Assembly: GCF_900111345.1 (NCBI RefSeq)
Contig: NZ_FOGY01000003.1
Location: forward strand, 62,001-126,000
Length of the DNA: 64,000 bases
Source of the DNA: Psychrobacillus sp. OK032
GTDB taxonomy: Bacteria > Bacillota > Bacilli > Bacillales_A > Planococcaceae
Reading direction: 5' to 3'
The notes under the pieces were generated by a model. It did no database searches, was not told the origin of the DNA, and was given only the letters and a program-made list of their open reading frames with translations. A program made the translations under genes and the position numbers. This document shows positions 53,863-62,203 of the stretch, piece by piece (positions within the stretch are counted from its first letter, which is position 1; the number at the start of each line of letters is the position of its first letter).

Positions 53863-54303
53863 ATGGCAATGAAAAAGTATTCGAACTATGGAATTATACT
53901 GATAGCTACTCTACTACTAGGGGCTTGCGGAGACGCTAAAAAAGTAGAAGGCTCATCAACGCCAGAAGAAGCGGAAACAGATCTTGGATTTACTTCTTTT
54001 GAGTTAGATGTAGATACAGCAGATCATAAAGAGGCAATTGAGGCATCTCTTGAGATGGAAGGATCGAAAATAGAAGCTGAATATGTGAACCGAATAGAGC
54101 CGCAAAAATTAAAAGGTGATAAAGCATATGATGAACTGAAGCCAATATTGAAAGATCTAGAACTAACTAAAAAAATGAGTAAAGAAGAAGTGATTGAAAA
54201 AGTATCAAAAGCTTTTGAAGTGGAAGATTATACAAAGTTCGATTTAGTAGTAGAATATTCCGATGGTGAAGAAAAAGAATACAAAGAAACGAAAAGTAAA
54301 TAA
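53863..54303 (+). CDS. YusW-like lipoprotein, copy 1
   Basis: A 146-residue lipoprotein. Signal peptide with lipobox LLLGAC, then a YusW-like domain: FTSFELDVDTADHKEAIEASLEM, GDKAYDELKPILKDLELTKKMS, EEVIEKVSKAFEVEDYTKFDLVVEYSDG. The ATG at 53863 follows GAGGGG by 7-8 nt; the longer frame to 53773 is rejected. A paralogue lies 450 nt downstream with about 60 % similar residues. Surface-attached, function unknown. Confidence 0.82.
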   Translation: MAMKKYSNYGIILIATLLLGACGDAKKVEGSSTPEEAETDLGFTSFELDVDTADHKEAIEASLEMEGSKIEAEYVNRIEPQKLKGDKAYDELKPILKDLELTKKMSKEEVIEKVSKAFEVEDYTKFDLVVEYSDGEEKEYKETKSK

Positions 54304-54304
54304 A

Positions 54305-54346
54305 GCATAAAAAGTCGTGATTGAACTCACGGCTTTTTTTATGCTT
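54305..54346 (+). terminator. Terminator of YusW-like copy 1
   Basis: AAGTCGTGA against TCACGGCTT with seven T; extended by GCATAA/TTATGC. The same stem follows copy 2. Confidence 0.88.
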
Positions 54347-54447
54347 CAAGAAATTATAGGTTGTGGATACCTTTCATAGAAGATGACCAATGTTTAACAA
54401 TCTAAAAATAGGATAAACAAATAAAAACAATCAAGGGAGAGATTCAT

Positions 54448-54675
54448 ATGACAAAAAAACCAAACGATGATCGTGAAAAACAGGATATTACAGGTCGTAT
54501 ATTAGACAACCCTGATTTGGTGGACACAGAAAAAGAAAGTATTTTTGATACAGATGAAAAGATGAATACCGTGGATCCAATTCCAGTCGAAGAATTAAAT
54601 GAACAAGTAAAAGATGAAGAAAATAAAGATGCAACGAAGTCGACATCATCAAGTGAAAAACGTTATCCCGGGTAA
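54448..54675 (+). CDS. Small acidic hydrophilic protein
   Basis: A 75-residue protein, rich in Asp, Glu, Lys and Thr, with no hydrophobic segment; ends SSSEKRYPG. AGGGAGAG is 8-9 nt before the ATG. It lies between the two YusW-like lipoprotein genes on the same strand. No family recognised; probably disordered and cytoplasmic. Confidence 0.6.
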   Translation: MTKKPNDDREKQDITGRILDNPDLVDTEKESIFDTDEKMNTVDPIPVEELNEQVKDEENKDATKSTSSSEKRYPG

Positions 54676-54757
54676 GTAACCATATTTGATGTTTAACATC
54701 ATCAAAAATGGAGATAATTAAATCAAACGGTTAATTACGCAACTAGTGAGGAGAATT

Positions 54758-55198
54758 ATGATGAAGATTAAAAAATATTCTATAATCGGAAGTGCATTGC
54801 TATCAACTGCTCTTTTACTCGGCGCATGTGGAGATAAAGAAGAAGTAACTGATGCACCGACGAATAGTGACATGCAAAATGAGTTTGGATTTCAATCATT
54901 CGATTTAGATATAGATACAGCTGATCAAAAAGATGCAATTGATGCCTCGTTTGATATGGATGTATCCGAAACGGAAGCTGAATACGAAAACAAATTAGAG
55001 TCTAAGAATTTGACGGGTGATGAAGCCTATGCAGAATTGGAACCGATCTTTAAAGATCTTTCTCTAACGAAAGATATGAGTAAAGATGAAGTGATTGAAA
55101 AGGTTTCTAAAGCATTTGGAGTAGAGGAATACACAAAATTTGATTTGGAAATTGAATTTTCGGATGGCGATAATCAAGAATTTTCAGATCGCAAATAA
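54758..55198 (+). CDS. YusW-like lipoprotein, copy 2
   Basis: About 146 residues. Lipobox LLLGAC at about Cys23, then the YusW-like domain FGFQSFDLDIDTADQKDAIDAS, GDEAYAELEPIFKDLSLTKDMS, KVSKAFGVEEYTKFDLEIEFSDGD. It repeats copy 1 almost block for block, including the terminator. Two adjacent ATG codons follow GAGGAG; either may be used. Tandem duplication with an unrelated small gene caught between. Confidence 0.82.
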   Translation: MMKIKKYSIIGSALLSTALLLGACGDKEEVTDAPTNSDMQNEFGFQSFDLDIDTADQKDAIDASFDMDVSETEAEYENKLESKNLTGDEAYAELEPIFKDLSLTKDMSKDEVIEKVSKAFGVEEYTKFDLEIEFSDGDNQEFSDRK

Positions 55199-55207
55199 AT
55201 TAGAGGA

Positions 55208-55245
55208 CACAGAGTCGTGATTAAATTCACGGCTTTTTTTGTGCT
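55208..55245 (+). terminator. Terminator of YusW-like copy 2
   Basis: GAGTCGTGA against TCACGGCTTT with T-run, homologous to the one at 54305. Confidence 0.85.
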
Positions 55246-55374
55246 TAAATATTACCGATCTATTCCTTAGCGAGACAAAACCGTCTACAAACACCAACCT
55301 CAAAGCGACGAACCATCTTTTAAAGAGTGCATTTTTTATTGTGTGAAAAAAATATTGTTACAAATAAAATAATA

Positions 55375-55387
55375 GTGTATTATACAC
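55375..55387. promoter_or_regulatory. Palindrome in padR promoter
   Basis: GTGTATTATACAC, a perfect palindrome, followed by two GTATAAG motifs (55389 and 55414 region). Likely PadR operator, implying autoregulation. Confidence 0.55.
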
Positions 55388-55435
55388 AGTATAAGTATAG
55401 TGTACGACATATAGTATAAGTAAGTGAGGTGGAAT

Positions 55436-55783
55436 ATGAGTAAATTACTAAGTTCATTGATAACAGAATTACGGAGAGGAACGTTGACACTTGCTGTTTT
55501 GAGCCAGCTTAAGACTCCTCAATATGGCTATTCATTAGTTCAACTACTGGAAAAGTCGGGTGTATCGATTGACCAAAGTACGTTATATCCTCTACTTCGA
55601 CGTTTAGAAAAACAAGAACTAGTCGAAAGCAGTTGGGATACAACGGAAAGTAGACCAAGGAAATACTATGTATTAAGCGAATATGGAATCGAAATTTTGG
55701 AACAGTTAACTGGCGAATGGGAAAAAACGACAAGAGAACTTCAAACATTATTGAAAGGAGATGTGGAAAATGCACCTGATTGA
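55436..55783 (+). CDS. PadR-family regulator
   Basis: A 115-residue winged-helix PadR protein: RRGTLTLAVLSQLKTPQYGYSLVQLLEK, then the recognition region IDQSTLYPLLRRLEKQELVES and the wing TTESRPRKYYVLSEYG. The ATG at 55436 follows GAGGTGG by 4-6 nt. It overlaps the downstream HAAS membrane-protein gene by 14 nt, an arrangement typical of PadR-HAAS pairs in which the membrane protein is thought to be a signalling partner or target. Confidence 0.9.
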   Translation: MSKLLSSLITELRRGTLTLAVLSQLKTPQYGYSLVQLLEKSGVSIDQSTLYPLLRRLEKQELVESSWDTTESRPRKYYVLSEYGIEILEQLTGEWEKTTRELQTLLKGDVENAPD

Positions 55784-56768
55784 TATTTATATACAGGAAG
55801 TAACGCGCAGACTTCCTGAAAAGAACCGGGAGGATATTGAACTCGAGTTAAGGTCAACTATTGAGGATATGTTACCTGAAAATTATTCGGAGAAAGAAGC
55901 GAAGGAAGCACTTGCAAGTTTAGGGAACCCAGCTTTGCTTGCAAGTGGGTATTCAGATCAGCCAATGCAATTAATAGGACCAAGATACTTTGATATGTAT
56001 GTGACATTATTGAAAATGATTATACCAATGGTGGCGATAATCACATTAATTGTCGTTATTACAGAAAATATTATTACTTATAATGGGGAGGAAGCTATAC
56101 TTGGTACAATGCTTTCTGTTGTGGGACATGGTTTTTGGGGAATAATCAGCTCGTCGATTCATACATTTTTCTGGATTACACTTGTAATTGCTATTTTGGA
56201 GCGTACGGATGCTTCGAAAGATAAATCACCGCTTACTCCGAACTGGAAAGAATGGACACCCGATGATTTAAAAAATATACCGTACATTAGGAAAGAAAAG
56301 AAAATATCTAAAGCCGATATTTTTGGTAGCTTTTTCTGGATTGCAATCTTTGTAGTCGTCTATTTCAATGCGTTTCGTTTAATTGGTGTATATGAAAAGG
56401 TAGAAGGAAAGCTCCAATTTGTAATACCTACTTTCAATCAAGAGGTATTACATTCCTATTGGTTAATTGTTTTATTTATGCTTCTCTTAGAAGTTGCTTT
56501 TGCTTTCTATAAATTGATTGCTGCGCAATGGACTACAAAATTGGCCATTATGAATACTGTACGAATAGTCGTTTCTACAATCGTATTTATCATTATATTT
56601 AATAATAACAGTTTGATTAACCCGGAGTTCTATATGTATTTGGAGGATTTATTTCATTTTACTTTTGAACTTCAAGGTCCTGTTCAATTGGGAGTAATTT
56701 TAATGTGGGTCATATTGTCTGTGATTGATGTGGTGCAAGGGTTTCGAAAAGCGAATATTAAAAGGTAG
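55770..56768 (+). CDS. HAAS-domain membrane protein
   Basis: A 332-residue protein. Residues 1-75 form a HAAS (DUF1700/DUF1129-like) helical domain: YIQEVTRRLPEKNREDIELELRSTI and EKEAKEALASLGNPALLASGY. Then about six membrane segments to the end. The start at 55770 lies inside the padR gene with AGGAG 8 nt upstream, so translation is coupled. Such genes are coregulated with PadR and often respond to envelope stress; the specific role here is unknown. Confidence 0.82.
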   Translation: MHLIDIYIQEVTRRLPEKNREDIELELRSTIEDMLPENYSEKEAKEALASLGNPALLASGYSDQPMQLIGPRYFDMYVTLLKMIIPMVAIITLIVVITENIITYNGEEAILGTMLSVVGHGFWGIISSSIHTFFWITLVIAILERTDASKDKSPLTPNWKEWTPDDLKNIPYIRKEKKISKADIFGSFFWIAIFVVVYFNAFRLIGVYEKVEGKLQFVIPTFNQEVLHSYWLIVLFMLLLEVAFAFYKLIAAQWTTKLAIMNTVRIVVSTIVFIIIFNNNSLINPEFYMYLEDLFHFTFELQGPVQLGVILMWVILSVIDVVQGFRKANIKR

Positions 56769-56839
56769 GAAGAGTAGCTTTTTGCAACTCTTCTTTTTTG
56801 TTTCTAATATTACAAGATTATTAAAAACTTATTAGCGAG

Positions 56840-56865
56840 GTTATTTTAGGACAAGTAGAGGGTAT
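56840..56865 (+). promoter_or_regulatory. SigB-like promoter of GSP17M gene
   Basis: GTTATT, 14 nt, GGGTAT, 36 nt before the start codon; fits SigB with two mismatches in the -35. Confidence 0.5.
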
Positions 56866-56900
56866 AACATAAGCAAGACAAAAAACTAGGAGGAAATACA

Positions 56901-57416
56901 ATGAACATTGAATCAAATCGACGAATTGAAATAGCTCGTTCAGAAGAAGAGATGTATGAAAAGTTGGAACTCCTGCAAGAACAAGGATATGAGGAAAGTG
57001 ATATCCATGTAATATCACAAGAAAATACCCATTTATATACTTTAAATCGTCACTCTGATGTTTCTACTCATGAGGCAGGAACGTTTGTAGATAGGTTTAA
57101 ATCATTCTTTACCGGTGAAGATTCCATAACAGAAGGGCTCCGGAGGCTAGATTTGTCTGAGGAAGAAACGGAACACTATGCAGGGGAAGTCGCAAGAGGG
57201 TCAATTGTCCTGTACACGGATGTATTAACGTTTGCAGATAATGCATCTACTGATCGCTTCGATGAACCGCAAGACCGTTTTGCACGAGGTGAGACATTCG
57301 CGTCAGATCCATATTTAGTCGGAGGAGAAAGGCGTCTTTCCCCAGAACAATATGAAGAAAGAAAAGAAATAAAAGAAAAGCTAGATGAAATTCCACCAAG
57401 GAATAGACTATACTAA
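56901..57416 (+). CDS. YflT/GSP17M-type general stress protein
   Basis: A 171-residue protein with the general stress protein 17M (YflT) domain in residues 5-110: ARSEEEMYEKLELLQEQGYEESDIHVIS, then FFTGEDSITEGLRRLDLSEEETEHYAGEV and a short strand IVLYTD. The C-terminal 50 residues are Arg/Glu-rich. Members are SigB-induced in Bacillus; role unknown. AGGAGG lies 6-8 nt before the ATG. Monocistronic. Confidence 0.85.
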   Translation: MNIESNRRIEIARSEEEMYEKLELLQEQGYEESDIHVISQENTHLYTLNRHSDVSTHEAGTFVDRFKSFFTGEDSITEGLRRLDLSEEETEHYAGEVARGSIVLYTDVLTFADNASTDRFDEPQDRFARGETFASDPYLVGGERRLSPEQYEERKEIKEKLDEIPPRNRLY

Positions 57417-57435
57417 CAAAATGGTTACATCCACG

Positions 57436-57465
57436 ACCCCTTGCTTGATTGCAAGGGGTTTTATT
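57436..57465 (+). terminator. Terminator of GSP17M gene
   Basis: ACCCCTTGC against GCAAGGGGT, followed by TTTATT. Confidence 0.9.
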
Positions 57466-57520
57466 AAGCTGTTTATCTATGAGATAATAAGTATACTAGA
57501 ACAAAGCAAGGTGGGATAAG

Positions 57521-58432
57521 ATGGACTTCGTGGCGATAGACTTTGAGACTGCAAATAGTGTACGTACCAGTGTTTGCTCAATCGGCATAGTGAAAGTAAA
57601 AAATGGTAAAATTGAAGAAGAAGTACATACATTGATTAACCCATTGAGTGAATTTCATTATTACAATACAAAAATTCATGGGATTATGGAATATATGGTG
57701 CATGACGCACCCACATTTGAAGAGTATTGGCCTACTTTTAAACAGTATATCGACAATCATACGATTATAGCGCATAATGCAAGCTTTGATATCGGTGTGT
57801 TACGAGACTCATTAAAAAGGATCCATGAACCGGAGCCAACTTTTCAATATGGATGCTCTTATCGAATTGCCAAAAAGGTTTGGCCGAATTTGTACAATCA
57901 TAAACTCTCAACAGTCGCGAATTATTTAAGCATTAGCCTGAGGCATCATGATGCACTTGAAGATGCTCGAGCATCTGCGTTAATAACATTAGAAGCGATG
58001 AAAAGAACAAAAACAAACTCTATCCAAGAGCTTTCTATTTTGCATAAGCTTAAACTAGGAAGCCCGGTTTCTGCCATTCAAAAAACGACTCGCACAAGAA
58101 AGAGTTCTAGGGATGCATCCTTGCATTCAATAGAGGCAGAAAGTATTACCCTTAATACAAAGCATCCATTTTATGGAGCAAATATTGTATTTACAGGAAA
58201 AATGGTGTCCATGACGAGACCGATAGCTGCGCAATATGCAACAAATTGCGGTGCTATTTGTAAAGGGCAAGTAGATGGAACAACAAACTTTCTAGTAGTT
58301 GGGGATCATGATTTATATAAATATGTACAAGGTATTAAAAGTACGAAAATGCAAAAAGTAGAAACATTGATTGAACAAGGATACCCAATTGAAATTGTAG
58401 GAGAACAAGATTTTATAAGGTTAGTTAAATAG
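57521..58432 (+). CDS. DnaQ-type 3'-5' exonuclease with BRCT domain
   Basis: A 303-residue protein. DEDDh exonuclease domain 1-165 with Asp7 and Glu9 (DFETAN), Asp90 (HNASFD), His143 and Asp148 (HDALEDAR): all catalytic residues present. Linker 165-220 is Ser/Thr/Arg-rich. BRCT domain 222-303 (NIVFTGKMVSMTRPIAAQYA; TTNFLVVGD). Similar to epsilon-like exonucleases of Bacillales with a BRCT tail; a role in DNA repair or RNA/DNA end trimming is likely. GGTGGG is upstream of ATG. Alone on its transcript. Confidence 0.9.
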   Translation: MDFVAIDFETANSVRTSVCSIGIVKVKNGKIEEEVHTLINPLSEFHYYNTKIHGIMEYMVHDAPTFEEYWPTFKQYIDNHTIIAHNASFDIGVLRDSLKRIHEPEPTFQYGCSYRIAKKVWPNLYNHKLSTVANYLSISLRHHDALEDARASALITLEAMKRTKTNSIQELSILHKLKLGSPVSAIQKTTRTRKSSRDASLHSIEAESITLNTKHPFYGANIVFTGKMVSMTRPIAAQYATNCGAICKGQVDGTTNFLVVGDHDLYKYVQGIKSTKMQKVETLIEQGYPIEIVGEQDFIRLVK

Positions 58433-58474
58433 AATCCTATGTTATATTTTACGGCAGATTTTAACTTATTTAAT

Positions 58475-58510
58475 TGATTGTAGAGGAAAGCGTCCGCCTG
58501 TAACGAAAAT
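58475..58510 (-). repeat. Internally deleted family A repeat, copy A11
   Basis: GATTGTA joined directly to GAGGAAAGCGTCCGCC and ending in CGAAAATC. Only the two ends remain. The GATTGTA flank is the same as at the left of A10. Confidence 0.75.
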
Positions 58511-58540
58511 CAACATTATAGGTTAACTGAACCAATAAAA

Positions 58541-58585
58541 AAGTAGTAGCTAAGTCGGAATATTTCGATTTAGCTACTTTTATTT
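58541..58585 (+). terminator. Hairpin before ytlI-like gene
   Basis: AGTAGCTAA and CG against CG and TTAGCTACT, followed by TTTATTTT. Confidence 0.75.
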
Positions 58586-58651
58586 TCCAAAACATACTTT
58601 ACCACTTGGGATAATTTGATTATGATGATAGATAAGAAAAGAGGGATAGAA

Positions 58652-59539
58652 ATGAATATAGATCATTTGGAAGCGTTTATGTATGTCGTGCAGTTAAAAA
58701 GCATTCATAAAGCAGCGGATGCATTGTTCTTGTCCCAACCGACTGTGACTGCAAGGATTAAAACATTAGAAAGAGAATTGAATACAGAATTATTTGCTCG
58801 CCGTGGCAGAGGACTATTGCTTACGGAGCACGGGCGAGAATTTATACCTTATGCAGAACAAATTATTCAAACGTATAAAGAAGGAAAAAAAATAATGAAG
58901 AAAAGAGATGAACGAGAAGAAGTAATAATTGGTGCCAATATTATTACTTCACAATACTTTATTCCTTTTGCATTGCCATTGTGGAAGCAGGCAAATCCGC
59001 AATTAAGTTTTAAATTTATCTCAGCGCCAAATGATGTTTTAATAGAAAAGCTTTTACAGAAACAAGTAGATATAGCTTTTATAAAGGATACGACTAATGA
59101 TGGTCTTCAAAAGCAGCAGCTACTAGATAATTCCGTTAGACTAGTTGTTTATCCAGATCATCCTTTGCAATACGAAGAGACTATTACGGCCAATCGATTG
59201 TCAGAAGAACCAATGGTATTTTTTGAGTGTGGAGCTTTTGACTGGAATCGAATTCATAAATTATTTGAAGTGGGAAAAGTTGAACCGAGAATTGAATTCC
59301 AAGTAGATCATTTAGAGGTAGCGAAATCAATAATTAAAAACCGATGTGCGATTGGATTTTTACCTTATTTATGCATTAAAAATGAACTGACAAGTGGAGA
59401 ATTAATCGAAATTGATGTCGCGCATTTAATTGAAATTAAGCAACATGTCTTTCTAACTTTTGCAAGTCAAGAAGTAACGAAGTGGCATTTGTGGGAAGAT
59501 ATTAAACAATCTGTCGAGAGCTTTCAAACCAATCAATAG
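58652..59539 (+). CDS. ytlI: LysR-family regulator, YtlI-like
   Basis: A 295-residue LysR activator: HTH AFMYVVQLKSIHKAADALFLSQPTVTARIKTLE, then FARRGRGLLLTEHG, and a substrate-binding domain (about 90-290). The ATG at 58652 follows AGAGGG by 6-7 nt. The genes that follow (ytnJ-, tcyN-, ytmO-, ytnI-, tcyJ/K-like) match the ytmI operon of B. subtilis, whose activator is YtlI. So this is most likely the activator of sulfur-compound uptake, itself expected to be under CymR in B. subtilis. It does not look like CysL-type regulators. Confidence 0.8.
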   Translation: MNIDHLEAFMYVVQLKSIHKAADALFLSQPTVTARIKTLERELNTELFARRGRGLLLTEHGREFIPYAEQIIQTYKEGKKIMKKRDEREEVIIGANIITSQYFIPFALPLWKQANPQLSFKFISAPNDVLIEKLLQKQVDIAFIKDTTNDGLQKQQLLDNSVRLVVYPDHPLQYEETITANRLSEEPMVFFECGAFDWNRIHKLFEVGKVEPRIEFQVDHLEVAKSIIKNRCAIGFLPYLCIKNELTSGELIEIDVAHLIEIKQHVFLTFASQEVTKWHLWEDIKQSVESFQTNQ

Positions 59540-59568
59540 ACTTTCTCTATCAATACAATAAATTTTTC

Positions 59569-59609
59569 TATCAATTAACGTATTGCAATTTAACTACTTA
59601 AAGTGATAG
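59569..59609. promoter_or_regulatory. Candidate LysR binding region
   Basis: TATCA and TGATA half sites enclose an AT-rich stretch of about 30 nt just after the ytlI-like gene, upstream of the operon. Weak evidence. Confidence 0.3.
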
Positions 59610-59736
59610 CATAGGATTCAATACAAAATATATATTAATCATATCAGTTAACTAGGTTTATATTGAATTGGCTGAAGTACCCCCCTTCTAAAAAAAACTG
59701 AAGGAACGACGGAATGGATATAAACATCAAGTAAGC

Positions 59737-59780
59737 ACAATTCAAAATTTGGATGTAATTACGCTGAGGCGTAATAGATA
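59737..59780 (+). repeat. Family C leader repeat, copy C2
   Basis: TTCAAAATTTGGATGTAATT then ACGCTGAGGCGTAATAGAT, 17 nt before the ytnJ-like start; the counterpart of C1 at 52661. Confidence 0.7.
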
Positions 59781-59796
59781 AGGGGAGGAATTCCAC

Positions 59797-61125
59797 ATGA
59801 CGAACAAAAGAAAAATTCGATTTGGGGCAATCATTCATGGAGTTGGCGGTAATATATCAGGTTGGAGACACCCAGAAGTACAAACAGATGCGAGTGTGAG
59901 TTTGGATTTTTATAAGCAACAAGCCCAAAAAGCAGAAGAAGGCAAGTTTGACTTAGTATTTATCGCTGATGGATTATTCATAAATGAAAAGTCAATTCCA
60001 CATTTTTTAAATCGTTTTGAGCCTTTGACAATTTTATCTGCGCTTGCAGCTGTTACTTCTCGAATTGGTTTAGTAGGTACCGTGTCCACTTCTTACAGTG
60101 ACCCATTTACTGTTGCTCGTCAATTCGCTTCGCTCGATCATATTAGCGGTGGGCGTGCAGGATGGAATTTGGTAACAACACCTTTAGAAAGCACTGCACT
60201 GAATTTCAATAAAACAATTGAACAACATCCAGATCATGCTACAAGATATAAAATTGCAGAAGAGTATTTGGAAGTAACAAGAGGTCTATGGGACTCTTGG
60301 GACGATGATGCATTTGTAGGAGATAAAGATAACGATGTGTTTTTCGATCCATCAAAATTGCATCATCTGAATCATAAAGGCGAGTACTTCTCTGTTCAAG
60401 GACCTTTAAATATTGGACGTTCCAAACAAGGGCAGCCAGTAGTATTCCAAGCGGGATCTTCTGGAGCAGGAAAAACAATTGCTGCTAAAGGAGCGGATGC
60501 TATTTTTACAATGCATCCTACACTTGAATCTGCAAAAAGTTTTTATGAAGATGTGAAACAACAGGCTACTGAATTCGGTCGCAATCCAGATCAGTTAAAT
60601 ATTTTCCCAGGTATCTCACCTATTATTGGGGATACGGAAGAAGAAGCAGAAAAGAAATATGAAGAGATTGCTAACTTAGTATCAATTGATAGAGCATTAG
60701 CATACTTAGGTCGTTATTTCGATCATCATGATTTTTCTCAATATCCAGTTGACAAAGCCTTTCCTGACTTAGGTGATTTAGGAAAGAATAGCTTCCAAAG
60801 CCATACGGATCGTATTAAACGGGAAGCAAAAGAGCAAAACCTTACACTTCGCCAAGTGGCATTAAGAGAAGCAACTCCGCGTTCCGAGTTTATAGGAACT
60901 CCAGAAAAGATTGCTGATTTAGTACAAAAATGGTTTAAAGAACGTGGTGCGGATGGTTTTATCATTGCGACACAAGCGCCTCACACATTAGACGATTTTG
61001 TCGGGAAAGTTGTCCCAATCTTACAAAAACGCGGTCTATACCGTGAAGGATATGAAGCAGACACATTAAGAGGAAATTTAGGACTTCCGTTTTTGGAAAG
61101 TCGATATGCGAAACAATTGGTCTAA
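59797..61125 (+). CDS. ytnJ: FMN-dependent monooxygenase, YtnJ-like (NtaA/SnaA family)
   Basis: A 442-residue luciferase-like monooxygenase, the same length as B. subtilis YtnJ. Motifs: [49 protein letters not shown] (FMN-binding region about residues 100-130) and [20 protein letters not shown]. It should oxidise an S- or N-containing compound with O2 and FMNH2. First gene of a sulfur-compound operon. AGGGGAGGAA lies 6-8 nt upstream of ATG. A family A repeat separates it from tcyN. Confidence 0.88.
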   Translation: MTNKRKIRFGAIIHGVGGNISGWRHPEVQTDASVSLDFYKQQAQKAEEGKFDLVFIADGLFINEKSIPHFLNRFEPLTILSALAAVTSRIGLVGTVSTSYSDPFTVARQFASLDHISGGRAGWNLVTTPLESTALNFNKTIEQHPDHATRYKIAEEYLEVTRGLWDSWDDDAFVGDKDNDVFFDPSKLHHLNHKGEYFSVQGPLNIGRSKQGQPVVFQAGSSGAGKTIAAKGADAIFTMHPTLESAKSFYEDVKQQATEFGRNPDQLNIFPGISPIIGDTEEEAEKKYEEIANLVSIDRALAYLGRYFDHHDFSQYPVDKAFPDLGDLGKNSFQSHTDRIKREAKEQNLTLRQVALREATPRSEFIGTPEKIADLVQKWFKERGADGFIIATQAPHTLDDFVGKVVPILQKRGLYREGYEADTLRGNLGLPFLESRYAKQLV

Positions 61126-61173
61126 TGTTTTGGCTATGTTAGATGTAATTGTTGATTCTGTACACACTTATTT

Positions 61174-61379
61174 GATTGTAGTGGAAGGCGGCGACTCCAG
61201 CCGGAATAGCAAATGTTTTCTGCACCGAAAGCGAAGCGACAGGTGCATGAGCTGAAGACCCTGGACTGATTATAGGAACAAAGGCTAAGTACGCCACATC
61301 GTGTGGCAACGCCTTTGTGACCAACATCCTGTTGGCCCGAAGCCATGCCGGCGGAAAGCGTCCGCCTGGAGCGGAAATC
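61174..61379 (-). repeat. Family A intergenic repeat, copy A10
   Basis: GATTGTAGTGGAAGGCGGCG at left, the GCACCGAAAGCGAAGCG module (as in A2), the GCTAAGTACGCCACATCGTG and CCAACATCCTGTTGGCC module (as in A3), then GCGGAAAGCGTCCGCC. It lies inside the ytnJ-tcyN operon. Confidence 0.9.
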
Positions 61380-61415
61380 AACAGTTTTCAAATACTGAAA
61401 CAGAAGAGGGATAAA

Positions 61416-62168
61416 ATGATTGCCATTTCTAATCTTCATAAAAAGTTCGGGAAAAATGAAGTTCTTAAAGGAATAAATATACAAGTGGATAAAGGCGACG
61501 TCATCTCTATACTAGGTCCAAGTGGCTCTGGAAAGACGACATTACTACGCTGTCTTAACTATTTAGAACGTCCAGATGAAGGTATTATCAGAATAGATGA
61601 TGTCACAATCGATTCTAAAAAAGTGCATAAAAAAGATATTTATCACTTACGCAGAAAATCGGCGATGGTATTTCAAAGTTACAATCTATTCCAACATAAA
61701 ACAGTTTTACAAAATGTGATGGAAGGGTTAGTCGTAGTTCAAAAGGTGAATGTGAAAAAAGCTCGTGAAATTGCACTTGAAGTGTTAAAAAAAGTGGGCT
61801 TAGAGCAAAAGGTAGATGCTTATCCTCTTCAGTTATCGGGTGGGCAGCAACAACGTGTGGGCATAGCACGAGCATTAGCTTTGAATCCAGAAGTCATTCT
61901 TTTCGATGAACCAACATCTGCATTAGACCCGGAACTTGTAGGAGAAGTATTAGATGTAATTCGGAAAATCTCTCGAGAAGGGATCACAATGATTATTGTT
62001 ACGCATGAGATGAACTTTGCACGAGAAGTATCGAATAGAGTTATTTTTATGGATGGTGGCGTAGTTGTGGAAGAAGGCGTTCCTAACGATATTTTTAGAA
62101 CACCTAAAGAAGAACGTACAAAACAATTTTTGAAAAGGATGACACCTGAGCTAGAGTATTCCATATAA
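61416..62168 (+). CDS. tcyN: Amino-acid ABC transporter ATPase, TcyN-like
   Basis: A 250-residue ABC ATPase of the polar amino acid type. Walker [10 protein letters not shown] near residue 32, Q-loop [10 protein letters not shown], signature LSGGQQQR, Walker [15 protein letters not shown] and switch His in VTHEM. It would energise cystine or S-methyl-cysteine import with the substrate-binding protein at the right edge. The ATG at 61416 follows AGAGGG; an in-frame upstream GTG at 61317 lies inside the repeat and is rejected. Confidence 0.88.
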   Translation: MIAISNLHKKFGKNEVLKGINIQVDKGDVISILGPSGSGKTTLLRCLNYLERPDEGIIRIDDVTIDSKKVHKKDIYHLRRKSAMVFQSYNLFQHKTVLQNVMEGLVVVQKVNVKKAREIALEVLKKVGLEQKVDAYPLQLSGGQQQRVGIARALALNPEVILFDEPTSALDPELVGEVLDVIRKISREGITMIIVTHEMNFAREVSNRVIFMDGGVVVEEGVPNDIFRTPKEERTKQFLKRMTPELEYSI

Positions 62169-62203
62169 AAAAAACGAAGTATGTTAATCCAGGAGGAAAG
62201 TTT

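Noticed and set aside
61317-61415. N-terminal extension of the TcyN-like ATPase from an upstream GTG
   Set aside because: The extension is encoded by repeat A10 and precedes a good ribosome site and ATG at 61416.
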